From Sphingomonas sanguinis NBRC 13937 (GTDB lineage: Bacteria > Pseudomonadota > Alphaproteobacteria > Sphingomonadales > Sphingomonadaceae), in assembly GCF_001591005.1 (NCBI RefSeq), contig NZ_BCTY01000001.1:272105-336104 (forward strand): DNA of 64,000 bases, written 5' to 3'. Positions 1-7,388 of this stretch are shown one piece after another. Position 1 is the stretch's first letter, and each line of letters begins with the position of its first letter. Made by a program: the position numbers and the translations under genes. Under the pieces are notes generated by a model. It did no database searches, had not been told where the DNA came from, and was given only the letters and a program-made list of their open reading frames with translations.

Positions 1-485
1 TCGTTATATTCAAAATTCTCCTTGTGAAAAATCTCCTCCAGCCGCGCGATCTGTTCGGCTGTGAAGTGGTTCGGTGGATCCTTGGCCTTGCGCTCACCGG
101 CATTGCGATTGGCGACCTTCTCATTGAGGTCGCCTTCATGGCCGCCCGGTGCCTGGTAACGTCGCACCCGCGCACCCGCCACGACCTGGCGCATCAGCAG
201 GTCGATTTCCTTGAAATCGCCGCCTGTCTTGTGGTCCTTCGCGATCAGCGTGTTGAGGCGACATTCCAGCGCGTCCTCGATCTTGGACAGCGATGGCGCC
301 TCGTCCCAGCGGTCACGATCTTTCCAGCTTTGGACGGTCGCACGCTTCAGCCCCAGATCGTCCGCGATCTGGGTGACCCCCCACCCCCGCCAATACAGGC
401 TGCGCGCCTGGCGCTTTGCGTCGACGGGGATCGGCATCGTCGATGCCGGAAGCGGCATGCCGTGATCGGGTGGGAGCTTGTCCAT
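1..485 (-). CDS. Terminase ATPase subunit gpP, N-terminal part (runs off the window)
   Basis: The reverse strand encodes the amino end of a P2 gpP-type large terminase, the motor that packages DNA into proheads. It opens with a helix-turn-helix-like stretch (QARSLYWRGWGVTQIADDLG, then RATVQSWKDRDRW) typical of this family, followed by a charged linker. The ATPase and nuclease domains would lie left of base 1. The start is uncertain: in-frame ATGs lie at 485, 458 and 437, none with a strong Shine-Dalgarno. The gene is divergent from gpO, and the palindrome at 531-557 lies between them. Because it is cut by the window edge it is easily missed as an open reading frame. Confidence 0.82.
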   Translation of the reverse strand, partial: MDKLPPDHGMPLPASTMPIPVDAKRQARSLYWRGWGVTQIADDLGLKRATVQSWKDRDRWDEAPSLSKIEDALECRLNTLIAKDHKTGGDFKEIDLLMRQVVAGARVRRYQAPGGHEGDLNEKVANRNAGERKAKDPPNHFTAEQIARLEEIFHKENFEYN

Positions 486-530
486 CGAGGGGGACGGTAA
501 CCACCGCCCGTCCCTCCCTGCGCCCTCTCG

Positions 531-557
531 CTCTTGTAGAGACCGTCTCTACAAGAG
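531..557. promoter_or_regulatory. Late-operon palindrome, copy 1 (gpP/gpO divergent region)
   Basis: Perfect 12-base arms (CTCTTGTAGAGA and TCTCTACAAGAG) flank the spacer CCG. The outer TTGT and ACAA are separated by 13 bases, close to the TGT-N12-ACA site bound by Ogr/Delta activators of P2-like phages. This copy lies between the divergent terminase and scaffold genes and could serve both. The Ogr assignment is inference. Confidence 0.8.
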
Positions 558-657
558 CGCCGCGTTGCGCGCCCGCGCCCCTTGGCCCCTGTTCACCTGG
601 TCAAAACGGCCCTGCCCGGCCGTTCGCCCGAACCGACCGCCAAGGACCCGACCGATC

Positions 658-1524
658 ATGGCCAAGACCCCTTTTTTCTGTATCGCCGTCGAAGGTGCGA
701 CCGCGACCGATGACCGCGTCATCACCCGCGACATGATCGACCAGTCGGCAGCCGACTATAACACCGGCACTTATACGGCGCGCATCAACTGCGAACATAT
801 CCGGGGCTTCAGCCCCGAAGGTCCGTTCAACGCCTATGGCTCGGTCGTCGCGTTGAAGGCGGAGGACCGCGAGATCACGATCGGCGGGGTAAAGCAGGTC
901 CGCCGCGCCCTGTTCGCGCAATTCGACGCCAACGATCAGATGGTCGCCACCGTCAAGGCCGATCAGAAAATCTTCACCTCGTCCGAGTTTCAACCCAACT
1001 TCGCCAAGACCGGCCGGTTCGGTCTCGTCGGTGTCGCGATCACCGACAACCCCGCATCGCTCGGGACCGACGCGCTGAAATTCTCCGCTTTCAAGCCGAT
1101 GTGGGATTCCCGCAAGTCCGACCCGTCAAACTTCTTTGGCGCTGCCGAGGAAAACCTGTTCTCGATCCAGCCGCCCGCCGTCATCATTCAAGAGGATGCG
1201 GCCGCAGCCGGGGCCTTTGCCGCCATGGCGTCGTTCTTCAGCCGTTGGACCGGTGGCAACCCCGCCCCCACCCCACCCGCGCCACCCGCCCCTCCGGCGA
1301 CGACGTCGAACCCGCCCGCGAACGACAATTTCTCGCAGGTGATCGAAGGCCTGGGACTGGTGAACGCCAGCATCACTGCGCTCAGCGCGAAGGTCGAGCG
1401 CGATGTCTCGACCATCCGTGGCGAGGTCACCTCGCTGACCCAGCGCCTTGAAACCGAGCCGAGCGGCAACTTCACGCGCGATCCGGCCACGGGCGGCAAC
1501 GCCACCATCCTGACCGATTGCTGA
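658..1524 (+). CDS. Capsid scaffolding protein / protease gpO
   Basis: A 288-residue homologue of P2 gpO, which scaffolds prohead assembly and matures head proteins by proteolysis. The first 190 residues hold the protease-like part (PFFCIAVEGAT, YTARINCEHIRGFSPEG, TSSEFQPNFAKTG, LVGVAITDNPASLGTD). A proline-rich linker follows near residue 205 and then a helical carboxyl scaffold region. The ATG at 658 has AAGGA 11 bases upstream. An in-frame extension back to 478 would run through the palindrome and encodes unlikely basic sequence. It is first in the leftmost rightward late block. Confidence 0.9.
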   Translation: MAKTPFFCIAVEGATATDDRVITRDMIDQSAADYNTGTYTARINCEHIRGFSPEGPFNAYGSVVALKAEDREITIGGVKQVRRALFAQFDANDQMVATVKADQKIFTSSEFQPNFAKTGRFGLVGVAITDNPASLGTDALKFSAFKPMWDSRKSDPSNFFGAAEENLFSIQPPAVIIQEDAAAAGAFAAMASFFSRWTGGNPAPTPPAPPAPPATTSNPPANDNFSQVIEGLGLVNASITALSAKVERDVSTIRGEVTSLTQRLETEPSGNFTRDPATGGNATILTDC

Positions 1525-1567
1525 TCGGCCCCGCCCTCCCCGCCGTAAAGAACAGGACCCGCCTCCC

Positions 1568-2665
1568 ATGAAGAACACCACCCGCGTCGCATTCAACACG
1601 ATGCTTGGCCAGATCGCGACCATCAATGGCGTCGAGGTCGACGTCGTCCGTGGCGAGAAGCAATTCTCCGTCGCGCCCGTGGTCGAACAGAAGCTGGAAG
1701 AGGTTATCCAGCAGTCGAGCGAATTCCTCGGCAGGATCAACATCATCCCGGTCGATGCGCAGGAAGGCGCGAAGGTCGGCATGGGCGTCACCCGCCCGAT
1801 CGCCAGCCGCACGCTGACCAACAGCGGGACCGGCGTCCGCCGCAAGCCGATCGACCCGACCGACACCAGCGACCGGGGCCGCTATTTCTGCGCGCAGACC
1901 AATTCCGACACCGCCATCAAATATGGCAAGCTGGACATGTGGGCCCACAAGCCCGAATTCCAGACGCTGTATCGCAATTCGATCGTCGCGCAGCAGGGCC
2001 GCGACCGGATCATGATCGGCTGGAACGGCGTCGCGCGGGCGGACAACACCGACATCGTCGCCTTCCCGCTGCTCCAGGACGTCCATTTCGGCTGGCTCTA
2101 CAAGATCCGCTATTACGCGCCGATGCGCCACATGGCGGGCGGCGCGCTGACCCCGGCGACCCGCGACGCCACGACCGGCCGCGTGACGGCGGGTGGCAAG
2201 ATCTATGTCGCACTCGGCGTAGTCGGTGTCGAGGTTGACTATACGAACATCGATGCGCTGGTCACCGACGCGATCGAGAACATGGATGAATGGCATCGCG
2301 ACGACACCGACCTAGTCGTGATCGTCGGGCGCGATTTGGTATCGGATCGCTTCCTGAACGTCATCAACGCGGCCGGTGACCGTGCAACCGAGATGGAGGC
2401 GCGCAACCGCATCCTGACGCTGCCCAAGCAGGTCGGCGGCAAGACGGCCGTGCTGGTCCCGTTCTTCCCCGCCAATGCCATCCTGGTCACCAAGCTCGAG
2501 AACCTGTCGATCTACGTCCAGAACGGGTCGCGCCGTCGCACGATCCGCGAAGAGCCGGAGTTCGACCAGGTCGCCGATTATCAGTCGGTGAACGAGAGCT
2601 ATGTGGTCGAGGACTATGGCTGCGCCGTCCTGATCGAGAACATCGAGCAGAAGAAGAAGGCCTAA
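1568..2665 (+). CDS. Major capsid protein gpN
   Basis: A 365-residue HK97-fold capsid protein of the P2 gpN family. Recognisable features are the amino-terminal MKNTTRVAFNTMLGQIATIN, the segment RINIIPVDAQEGAKVGMGV and the carboxyl VADYQSVNESYVVEDYG. P2 gpN is of similar length. The position immediately after the scaffold gene and before the small terminase is the P2 order. The start follows a 43-base gap. Confidence 0.93.
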   Translation: MKNTTRVAFNTMLGQIATINGVEVDVVRGEKQFSVAPVVEQKLEEVIQQSSEFLGRINIIPVDAQEGAKVGMGVTRPIASRTLTNSGTGVRRKPIDPTDTSDRGRYFCAQTNSDTAIKYGKLDMWAHKPEFQTLYRNSIVAQQGRDRIMIGWNGVARADNTDIVAFPLLQDVHFGWLYKIRYYAPMRHMAGGALTPATRDATTGRVTAGGKIYVALGVVGVEVDYTNIDALVTDAIENMDEWHRDDTDLVVIVGRDLVSDRFLNVINAAGDRATEMEARNRILTLPKQVGGKTAVLVPFFPANAILVTKLENLSIYVQNGSRRRTIREEPEFDQVADYQSVNESYVVEDYGCAVLIENIEQKKKA

Positions 2666-2712
2666 CCGCCCTCTCTGCTTCCCCCCTGTAGCCCGCCACC
2701 CAGGACACGCCC

Positions 2713-3612
2713 ATGAGCCTCGCTCGCCAGACCCGCGACCACGTCATGTCGCTCATCGCCGCAGCCGGTGCGTCCGTTCCTGACGGTGGCGGGCTCACCC
2801 CTGCCCACTTCCGGCCGGAAACCCTGGCCTACACGCCCGCCATCGAGGTCGCTGCAAAGCAGATCATGCTTCGCCTGACCCATGATCTGCGCCGCCTGAA
2901 GGACATCAAGTCGGTCGCCAATAAGATCGTCGCCAAGCGCCAGATGATCCCCGAATATCTGTCCTGGATCGAAGGAGAACTGGCGGCTGGTGAGGCGGTG
3001 GAGCGCGGCAAGCTGGCCACTTCGCTCGCTAGCGAAATCCTGCCGACGGTGATGGTATGGGCGATCGATACCGCACAATGGCCGCTGGCGCTGCGCCTGG
3101 CGGCGCACGTCCTGCGCCACGACGTGGCGCTCCCCGCCCGCTACGAACGCGACGCCCCGACCCTGATCCTCGAAGAGATTGCCGAGGCCGCGATCCGCGA
3201 CCAGGTCAAGGGCGTCCCCTTCCCCCTCGACGTCCTGCGCCAGGTCGAGGACCTGGTCGACGGCATCGACATGCACGACCAGCCCCGCGCCAAGATGGTC
3301 AAGGCCATCGGCGCCGAGCTGGTCCGCGCGTGCGAGGCGCTGCCCGAAGGATCCACCGATCGCGCTGCCGGTGCCACCGCCGCCATCGAGCGCCTGCGCC
3401 AGGCGGTCGAGCTGGATCCGCGTATCGGCGTCAAGTCCGTCATCCAGCGGCTCGAAAAGTCGCTGCCCAAGCCTTCGACCGAGAGCCTTTCCATCCCGAC
3501 CGGCGTCGGCGGGACCGACGCTCATCATGCCGCCCCGGCGGTCAACGCGGTCTCGGTCGAGTCCACGCCCGCGAAGGATGTGAACGACGCCACCCAACCC
3601 CAGGAGCCGTAA
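2713..3612 (+). CDS. Terminase endonuclease subunit gpM
   Basis: A 299-residue relative of P2 gpM, the terminase subunit that cuts cos DNA. It matches the family in its opening (MSLARQTRDHVMSLIAAAGAS), its predominantly helical body with repeated charged helices, and its place between capsid N and head completion L. It is somewhat longer than P2 gpM, with a low-complexity tail after residue 265. A lipoprotein gene begins two bases after its stop. Confidence 0.87.
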   Translation: MSLARQTRDHVMSLIAAAGASVPDGGGLTPAHFRPETLAYTPAIEVAAKQIMLRLTHDLRRLKDIKSVANKIVAKRQMIPEYLSWIEGELAAGEAVERGKLATSLASEILPTVMVWAIDTAQWPLALRLAAHVLRHDVALPARYERDAPTLILEEIAEAAIRDQVKGVPFPLDVLRQVEDLVDGIDMHDQPRAKMVKAIGAELVRACEALPEGSTDRAAGATAAIERLRQAVELDPRIGVKSVIQRLEKSLPKPSTESLSIPTGVGGTDAHHAAPAVNAVSVESTPAKDVNDATQPQEP

Positions 3613-3613
3613 T

Positions 3614-3994
3614 ATGCGTATGACCCGGATTACCCTTCTGCTTGCCGCCTTCGTCGCCGTGCCGCTCACCGCCTGCGGCCCCACGCCGCAGGAACGATGC
3701 GCGGGCGCCAAGGACGTGGTGACCTGTACCGCCGTCGTCAACTCGGGCGGTGATGTTAAGGACTATCTGGTCGGTGGCCTGGCGGGTGCCGCGCTGGCGT
3801 CGCAGCTGTCCGGCGGGTCCGCACGCCCGACCGTGATCCACCACGCCCCCCGCTACGACTATCGCAGCGCCGCCTATTACGGCCCGTCGCGCACCCGGAC
3901 GGTCACGACCAAGACCCGTCGCAGCCTGTTCGGCGGGGGCACCGTCACCCGCACCACCACCAGCTACCGACCGAGCCACCGCTCGCGTCGCTGA
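3614..3994 (+). CDS. Small lipoprotein of unknown role, inserted in the head genes
   Basis: 126 residues with a lipoprotein signal: a basic start, the hydrophobic core ITLLLAAFVAVPL and the lipobox LTAC with Cys at residue 21. The mature part has a Gly/Ala-rich segment (VGGLAGAALASQLSGG) and a Ser/Thr/Arg/Tyr-rich tail with repeated TRTVTT/TRTTTS motifs. It lies two bases after gpM and before a small membrane protein, splitting the M-L pair that is adjacent in P2. Phage lipoproteins can block superinfection or alter the envelope, but nothing in the sequence identifies the role. Confidence 0.75.
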   Translation: MRMTRITLLLAAFVAVPLTACGPTPQERCAGAKDVVTCTAVVNSGGDVKDYLVGGLAGAALASQLSGGSARPTVIHHAPRYDYRSAAYYGPSRTRTVTTKTRRSLFGGGTVTRTTTSYRPSHRSRR

Positions 3995-4107
3995 CCCGCT
4001 CGCCCCCCGGCGCCGGGGGCGGATCGCGCGTGGCGAGAGGGGTCTTCGGACCTGAGGGCCGCCACGGACCCGATCCCCACCCCTGGATCTCCCAAGAAAG
4101 CCCGCCC

Positions 4108-4344
4108 ATGCTCGCCTCGCTCCTGATCGTCATTGCCGTAATGTGCCAGGGCTTGGGGGCATGGGCCGCCCTTGCCGGTGCCATGGCCTTCGCGTGCCAG
4201 CTCGACCCCGCGACCATCGGCCTGCCTCCCATCCCGCGCGCGCGGATCCGCTGCGCGCTGTGGGCGCTGGTCTTCACGATCGGCCTCGTCCTGACGCCCA
4301 CCGGCGCCGCGCTGGCAGCGCATGTCATCGGCGCGGCCGCATGA
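4108..4344 (+). CDS. Small membrane protein
   Basis: 78 residues with two hydrophobic segments (LASLLIVIAVMCQGLGAWAALAGAMAF and ALWALVFTIGLVLTPTGAALAAHVI) joined by a basic loop (PRARIRCA). I prefer the ATG at 4108 because it follows a purine-rich AAGAAAG. The longer frame from 4030 adds proline-rich non-membrane sequence. Its stop overlaps the gpL start (ATGA). Function is unknown; with the preceding lipoprotein it forms an envelope-directed pair inside the head operon. Confidence 0.62.
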   Translation: MLASLLIVIAVMCQGLGAWAALAGAMAFACQLDPATIGLPPIPRARIRCALWALVFTIGLVLTPTGAALAAHVIGAAA

Positions 4345-4832
4345 CGACGACCTTCCTGGCCACCGTCCTACCGGGCGATCCCGCCCCCGCGCCCGCCCCG
4401 GTCGCGCCGATCCCCAGCGGCGGATGGTTTCCCGCGATCGACCCCACGCTGTTTCGCCAGGAACAGCGTGTCGACGCCAACGCGATCACCGACGCGCGCG
4501 TCCGCCAGGCGCTGATCGCCGCGATCATCCGCGTCCGTCGCGATCTTAGCGAATGGCGCGCCGAACAGGCGGCGGCAGGCTTCGCGACCCTCGACGAGGT
4601 CCCCGCCGATCATGTCGACGGCGCGTCCGAGCTGGTGATCCTCTACCGCCGCGCCGTCTTCACCGCCGCCAAGGCAGAGATCGTCGAGCGTTACGTCGAC
4701 GTCGACCTGACCGGCCGTGGCGAACGCTCCGCCGAGCAGCTGGACCCGACCGTCGCCGAGCTGCGCCGCGATTCCGTCCATGCGGTCCGTGAGATCCTGG
4801 ACGTCGGTCGCATGACCGTCGAACTGATCTGA
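4341..4832 (+). CDS. Head completion/stabilization protein gpL
   Basis: 163 residues of the P2 gpL family, which plugs the head-tail joining site after packaging. The core is helical (VDANAITDARVRQALIAAI, WRAEQAAAG, LVILYRRAVFTAAKAEIVERYVDVDLTG). The start overlaps the previous stop by four bases and its own stop overlaps gpX, so the genes are translationally coupled. The amino end is Pro/Ala-rich. Confidence 0.86.
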   Translation: MTTTFLATVLPGDPAPAPAPVAPIPSGGWFPAIDPTLFRQEQRVDANAITDARVRQALIAAIIRVRRDLSEWRAEQAAAGFATLDEVPADHVDGASELVILYRRAVFTAAKAEIVERYVDVDLTGRGERSAEQLDPTVAELRRDSVHAVREILDVGRMTVELI

Positions 4833-5041
4833 TGGACCAGGTTCGCGCCCGCGCCGGTGACACGCTCGACGCGCTGATCTGGCGCGAACGTGGCCTCGGG
4901 CCGGACGACCTTCCCGCCGTGCTCGATGCCAATCCCGGCCTCGCACAGCTGGGCCCGATCCTGCCGATCGGAACCCCCGTCACTCTCCCCGACGCGCCGC
5001 CCGCCAACCGGCAACGCGATGTCGTCCAGCTCTGGACCTGA
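4832..5041 (+). CDS. Tail protein gpX (LysM-like)
   Basis: 69 residues matching the short P2 tail protein X, a LysM-like peptide (RARAGDTLDALIWRERGL, LDANPGLAQLGPILPIGTPV). The TGATG overlap with gpL and the position before the holin agree with the P2 order L-X-Y-K. Confidence 0.88.
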   Translation: MDQVRARAGDTLDALIWRERGLGPDDLPAVLDANPGLAQLGPILPIGTPVTLPDAPPANRQRDVVQLWT

Positions 5042-5043
5042 CC

Positions 5044-5385
5044 ATGCAAAAGCTCATCCACGACGCGGGCGATGCGCTGCTCGCCTTCCTCATCACCCTC
5101 ATGCCCGGCGTCGCGGGCGCGGCGGTCAGCCTGGTCTACGAACAGGGCCTCAGCTGGTCGAAGCGCGTGACCCAGATGATGGTCGGCATCACCGTCAGCT
5201 ATTTCGCGCGCAATGTCGCCAACAGCCTGACCGGTTGGGACGACTATCTGCTCCAGGCCGTCGGCTTCGTCGTCGGCATGACCGCCTTCAAGGCGACGCC
5301 GAACCTGATCGCCGGGCTCGTCGAACGCGCGCCGCTTCTCCTGATCCTGGTCGATCGCCTGATCGGAAAGAAGGACGCCAAGTGA
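5044..5385 (+). CDS. Putative holin (gpY position)
   Basis: 113 residues with three hydrophobic stretches (LLAFLITLMPGVAGAAVSLV, YLLQAVGFVVGMTAF and LLLILVDRLIG) and a charged end (GKKDAK). It sits between X and lysozyme, where P2 has holin Y, and overlaps the lysozyme start by four bases. A holin would set lysis timing by permeabilising the inner membrane. The assignment rests on topology and context. Confidence 0.7.
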   Translation: MQKLIHDAGDALLAFLITLMPGVAGAAVSLVYEQGLSWSKRVTQMMVGITVSYFARNVANSLTGWDDYLLQAVGFVVGMTAFKATPNLIAGLVERAPLLLILVDRLIGKKDAK

Positions 5386-5897
5386 CCTATGATCGTGCCC
5401 GCCTGGCGCGCGAGATCGCGCGCGACGAAGGCGACAAGCTGGAGGTCTATCGCTGCTCGCAAGGGTTTCGAACGATCGGCAAGGGCCGGAACCTCGATAC
5501 GGTCGGCATCTCGGCAAAGGAAACCGCCGCGCTGGGCATCACCGTCGCGAGCTGCATCGCGAAAGGGATCACCCAGGCCCAGTCCGACGCGCTGTTCGTC
5601 AACGATCTCGCCAGTGCAGAGGCGGATCTCGACCTGTTCCTGCCCTGGTGGCGACACCTCGATCCGGTCCGCCAGCGCGTGATGCTGAACATGTGTTTCA
5701 ACCTGGGGATCGGCTGGCCTCCGACCAAGACCACCAAGGGCGCGGGCCTGCGCAACTTCGTCAATACGCTGCCGAAGATCCGCTCGGAAGATTGGACGGG
5801 CGCCACGGCGGGGATGAAAGCCTCGCTCTGGCATCGCCAGGTCGGTGCCCGCGCCGTCCGTCTCGAGGCGATGATGCTCAACGGAAAGGAACCGTAA
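5382..5897 (+). CDS. Phage lysozyme (GH24) with an E-C-T catalytic triad
   Basis: 171 residues of the T4-lysozyme/GH24 family, cleaving the glycan of peptidoglycan for lysis. The GTG start at 5382 overlaps the holin stop and has AAGGA seven bases upstream. The catalytic block is present (ARDEGDKLEVY, then SQGFRTIGKGRN). By spacing to T4 lysozyme Glu11-Asp20-Thr26, the triad here is Glu16-Cys25-Thr31, so the usual Asp is Cys. The later motif MLNMCFNLG matches the family. There is no signal peptide, so export depends on the holin. Confidence 0.86.
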   Translation: MTYDRARLAREIARDEGDKLEVYRCSQGFRTIGKGRNLDTVGISAKETAALGITVASCIAKGITQAQSDALFVNDLASAEADLDLFLPWWRHLDPVRQRVMLNMCFNLGIGWPPTKTTKGAGLRNFVNTLPKIRSEDWTGATAGMKASLWHRQVGARAVRLEAMMLNGKEP

Positions 5898-6370
5898 TGG
5901 CCTGGATCAAGTCGCTGTTCGGTGGCCTGAAGGACGAGTTGCGCTTCATCCTGTTGCTCGCGGCCGCCAGCGTCGCCGCCTGGCAATATGTCCAGGCGCG
6001 CCACGCCGAGCGCGACCGCAACGAGGCGATCCACCGCGCCGAGCTGGTCTGCACGGCCGTGGGCGTTGACTGGCAGGAAAAGCATCCGCGCGGCCCCGGC
6101 ACCGCCTGCGCCGATCGCGCGCGCCAGCTCCGCACCGATCGCGAAGCGACCGATCGCGAGACGGCGCGCCTGATCTCCACCGCGATGGCTCGCGTCAACA
6201 GCCTGACCGACGCCGATGCCCAGGCCGCGCGCGCCGCCATCGCCCGCGCGAGCGCGGCCCAAACCCGAATGGAGAAAGCCAATGCGGATGCCGATGCGGA
6301 CGATCACGTCCGCGCTGACTGGATCGCTGCTCTTAACGATCTTGCCGGGCTGCGCCGCCCGGCGCGGTGA
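5897..6370 (+). CDS. Inner-membrane spanin subunit (Rz-like)
   Basis: 157 residues: one amino-terminal membrane anchor (FILLLAAASVAAW, residues 15-30) and a long charged, Ala-rich coiled-coil periplasmic part. This is the layout of i-spanins, which fuse inner and outer membranes at the end of lysis. It has a strong GGAAAGGA ribosome site and follows the lysozyme directly. The o-spanin gene starts inside it in another frame. Confidence 0.78.
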   Translation: MAWIKSLFGGLKDELRFILLLAAASVAAWQYVQARHAERDRNEAIHRAELVCTAVGVDWQEKHPRGPGTACADRARQLRTDREATDRETARLISTAMARVNSLTDADAQAARAAIARASAAQTRMEKANADADADDHVRADWIAALNDLAGLRRPAR

Positions 6371-6614
6371 CCTGACGCCCCCCGCCCCCGTCGCCGTCGC
6401 GATCGAGCCGCCCCGCCCGCCCGCCGATCTGATGACCTGTGCCGAACGCCCCGCCGCCCTGGTCGAGGATCCCGCGCTTGCCGCCACGGTCCCGGCCACC
6501 TGGCGCCGTGGCTTGATCGGCCTAGCGCGTGCGGCGGGCGTCAACGCCGATCGTCTCGACCGCCTGACCAACTGGATCGCGCCGGGCTCCTGCCCGCGCA
6601 AGGAGCAACCATGA
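6282..6614 (+). CDS. Outer-membrane spanin lipoprotein (Rz1-like), nested start
   Basis: 110 residues from ATG 6282 (GGAG eight bases upstream; in-frame ATGs also at 6288 and 6294). It has a signal peptide with lipobox ILPGC and a Pro-rich mature part (LTPPAPVAVAIEPPRPPADL), both typical of o-spanins. It starts within the Rz-like gene in a different frame and continues 244 bases beyond it. At about 90 mature residues it is longer than lambda Rz1. Confidence 0.8.
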   Translation: MRMPMRTITSALTGSLLLTILPGCAARRGDLTPPAPVAVAIEPPRPPADLMTCAERPAALVEDPALAATVPATWRRGLIGLARAAGVNADRLDRLTNWIAPGSCPRKEQP

Positions 6615-6937
6615 CCGCATCCACCATCGAACAGCGCCGGGCGATCTACGACCGCACGGCGGACCGATCTCGCGAAACCTTCGTGCTGGCCACCGCCAAC
6701 GCCGCCAGCCCGGCCGTGACGGTGGCGGGCGGCGCGTACCAGCTCGACGCCACCGCGACCGTCTATGGCGAAATCCGCCTGGATATGCAGCGCGGTGACG
6801 GGACCTGGACGCCGATCGCGTCGGTGACCGGCGCCGATCGCCCGGTCGACGTCCGCCTGCCCGCTAACGCGGTGGTACGCATCGTCCTCGTCGCCACGAC
6901 CGGCGCCAGCGCCAGCCTGAACCGGGTGCCCGCATGA
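6611..6937 (+). CDS. Phage protein of unknown function, paralogue of the next gene
   Basis: 108 residues with no signal peptide. The carboxyl two thirds look all-beta (VTVAGGAYQLDATATVYG, then RGDGTWTPIASVTG, ending NAVVRIVLVATTGAS and LNRVP). The same pattern (GG-Y-L, YG, DG, NA-V-VL-TG, L-R-P) recurs in the product of 6934-7386, so the two are probably tandem paralogues. Its start overlaps the spanin stop by four bases. I do not recognise a named family. Confidence 0.7.
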   Translation: MTASTIEQRRAIYDRTADRSRETFVLATANAASPAVTVAGGAYQLDATATVYGEIRLDMQRGDGTWTPIASVTGADRPVDVRLPANAVVRIVLVATTGASASLNRVPA

Positions 6938-7386
6938 TCCGCAGCTTGATCCTGATCGCCGCGGCGTTCGTCGCCACCCCGGCCGCTGCCCAGGTCGCCA
7001 AGGACGTCCGCGCGCCGGGTGGTTTCGCGCCGATGCAGGCGCCGTGCGTCCGCCTGGGTAACGGCGCCTGCGAACCGGTCACCGCGACGTCGCCGATGCC
7101 GGTCACCAACCGCGCTGAAACATTCAGCCTGGCGATCAACAATCTTGTCGCGCCCCCGGCTGCGCTCTGGGGCGGCAACTATGTCCTGGCGCAATCCTGC
7201 GCCAGCTATGGATCGGTCACGCTTCGCTATCGCGGGTCGGACGGCGTCACCATGGTGGCGATGGTCACCAAGATGACGGCGGACACGGGGGGCGGGACGC
7301 TCGTTGCCTTCGGCACCAACGCGATCGTCGACGTGGTGCTGACCGGTGCGACGGGCTGCAACGTCACTCTGGCACGGATTCCCTGA
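6934..7386 (+). CDS. Exported phage protein, paralogue of the preceding gene
   Basis: 150 residues with a clear Sec signal (RSLILIAAAFVATPAAA, cleavage after AQ near residue 20). The carboxyl domain repeats the beta pattern of the preceding gene: WGGNYVLAQSCASYGSVTL, then SDGVTMVAMVT, ending NAIVDVVLTGATGCNVTLAR. Four Cys residues in the mature part could form disulfides. It sits between the spanins and an SGNH hydrolase that is also exported. Function is unknown; a carbohydrate-facing or virion role is speculation. Confidence 0.7.
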   Translation: MIRSLILIAAAFVATPAAAQVAKDVRAPGGFAPMQAPCVRLGNGACEPVTATSPMPVTNRAETFSLAINNLVAPPAALWGGNYVLAQSCASYGSVTLRYRGSDGVTMVAMVTKMTADTGGGTLVAFGTNAIVDVVLTGATGCNVTLARIP

Positions 7387-7388
7387 CC

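Noticed and set aside
531..557. Palindromes as transposon ends or LexA boxes
   Set aside because: The copies do not bound a common segment and no target duplications or transposase are present. They lack the direct GTTC-N7-GTTC form of alphaproteobacterial LexA sites.
478..657. Upstream extension of the gpO frame
   Set aside because: It would translate the palindrome and encodes basic Pro/Arg sequence unlike gpO. The ATG at 658 has a ribosome site and family alignment.
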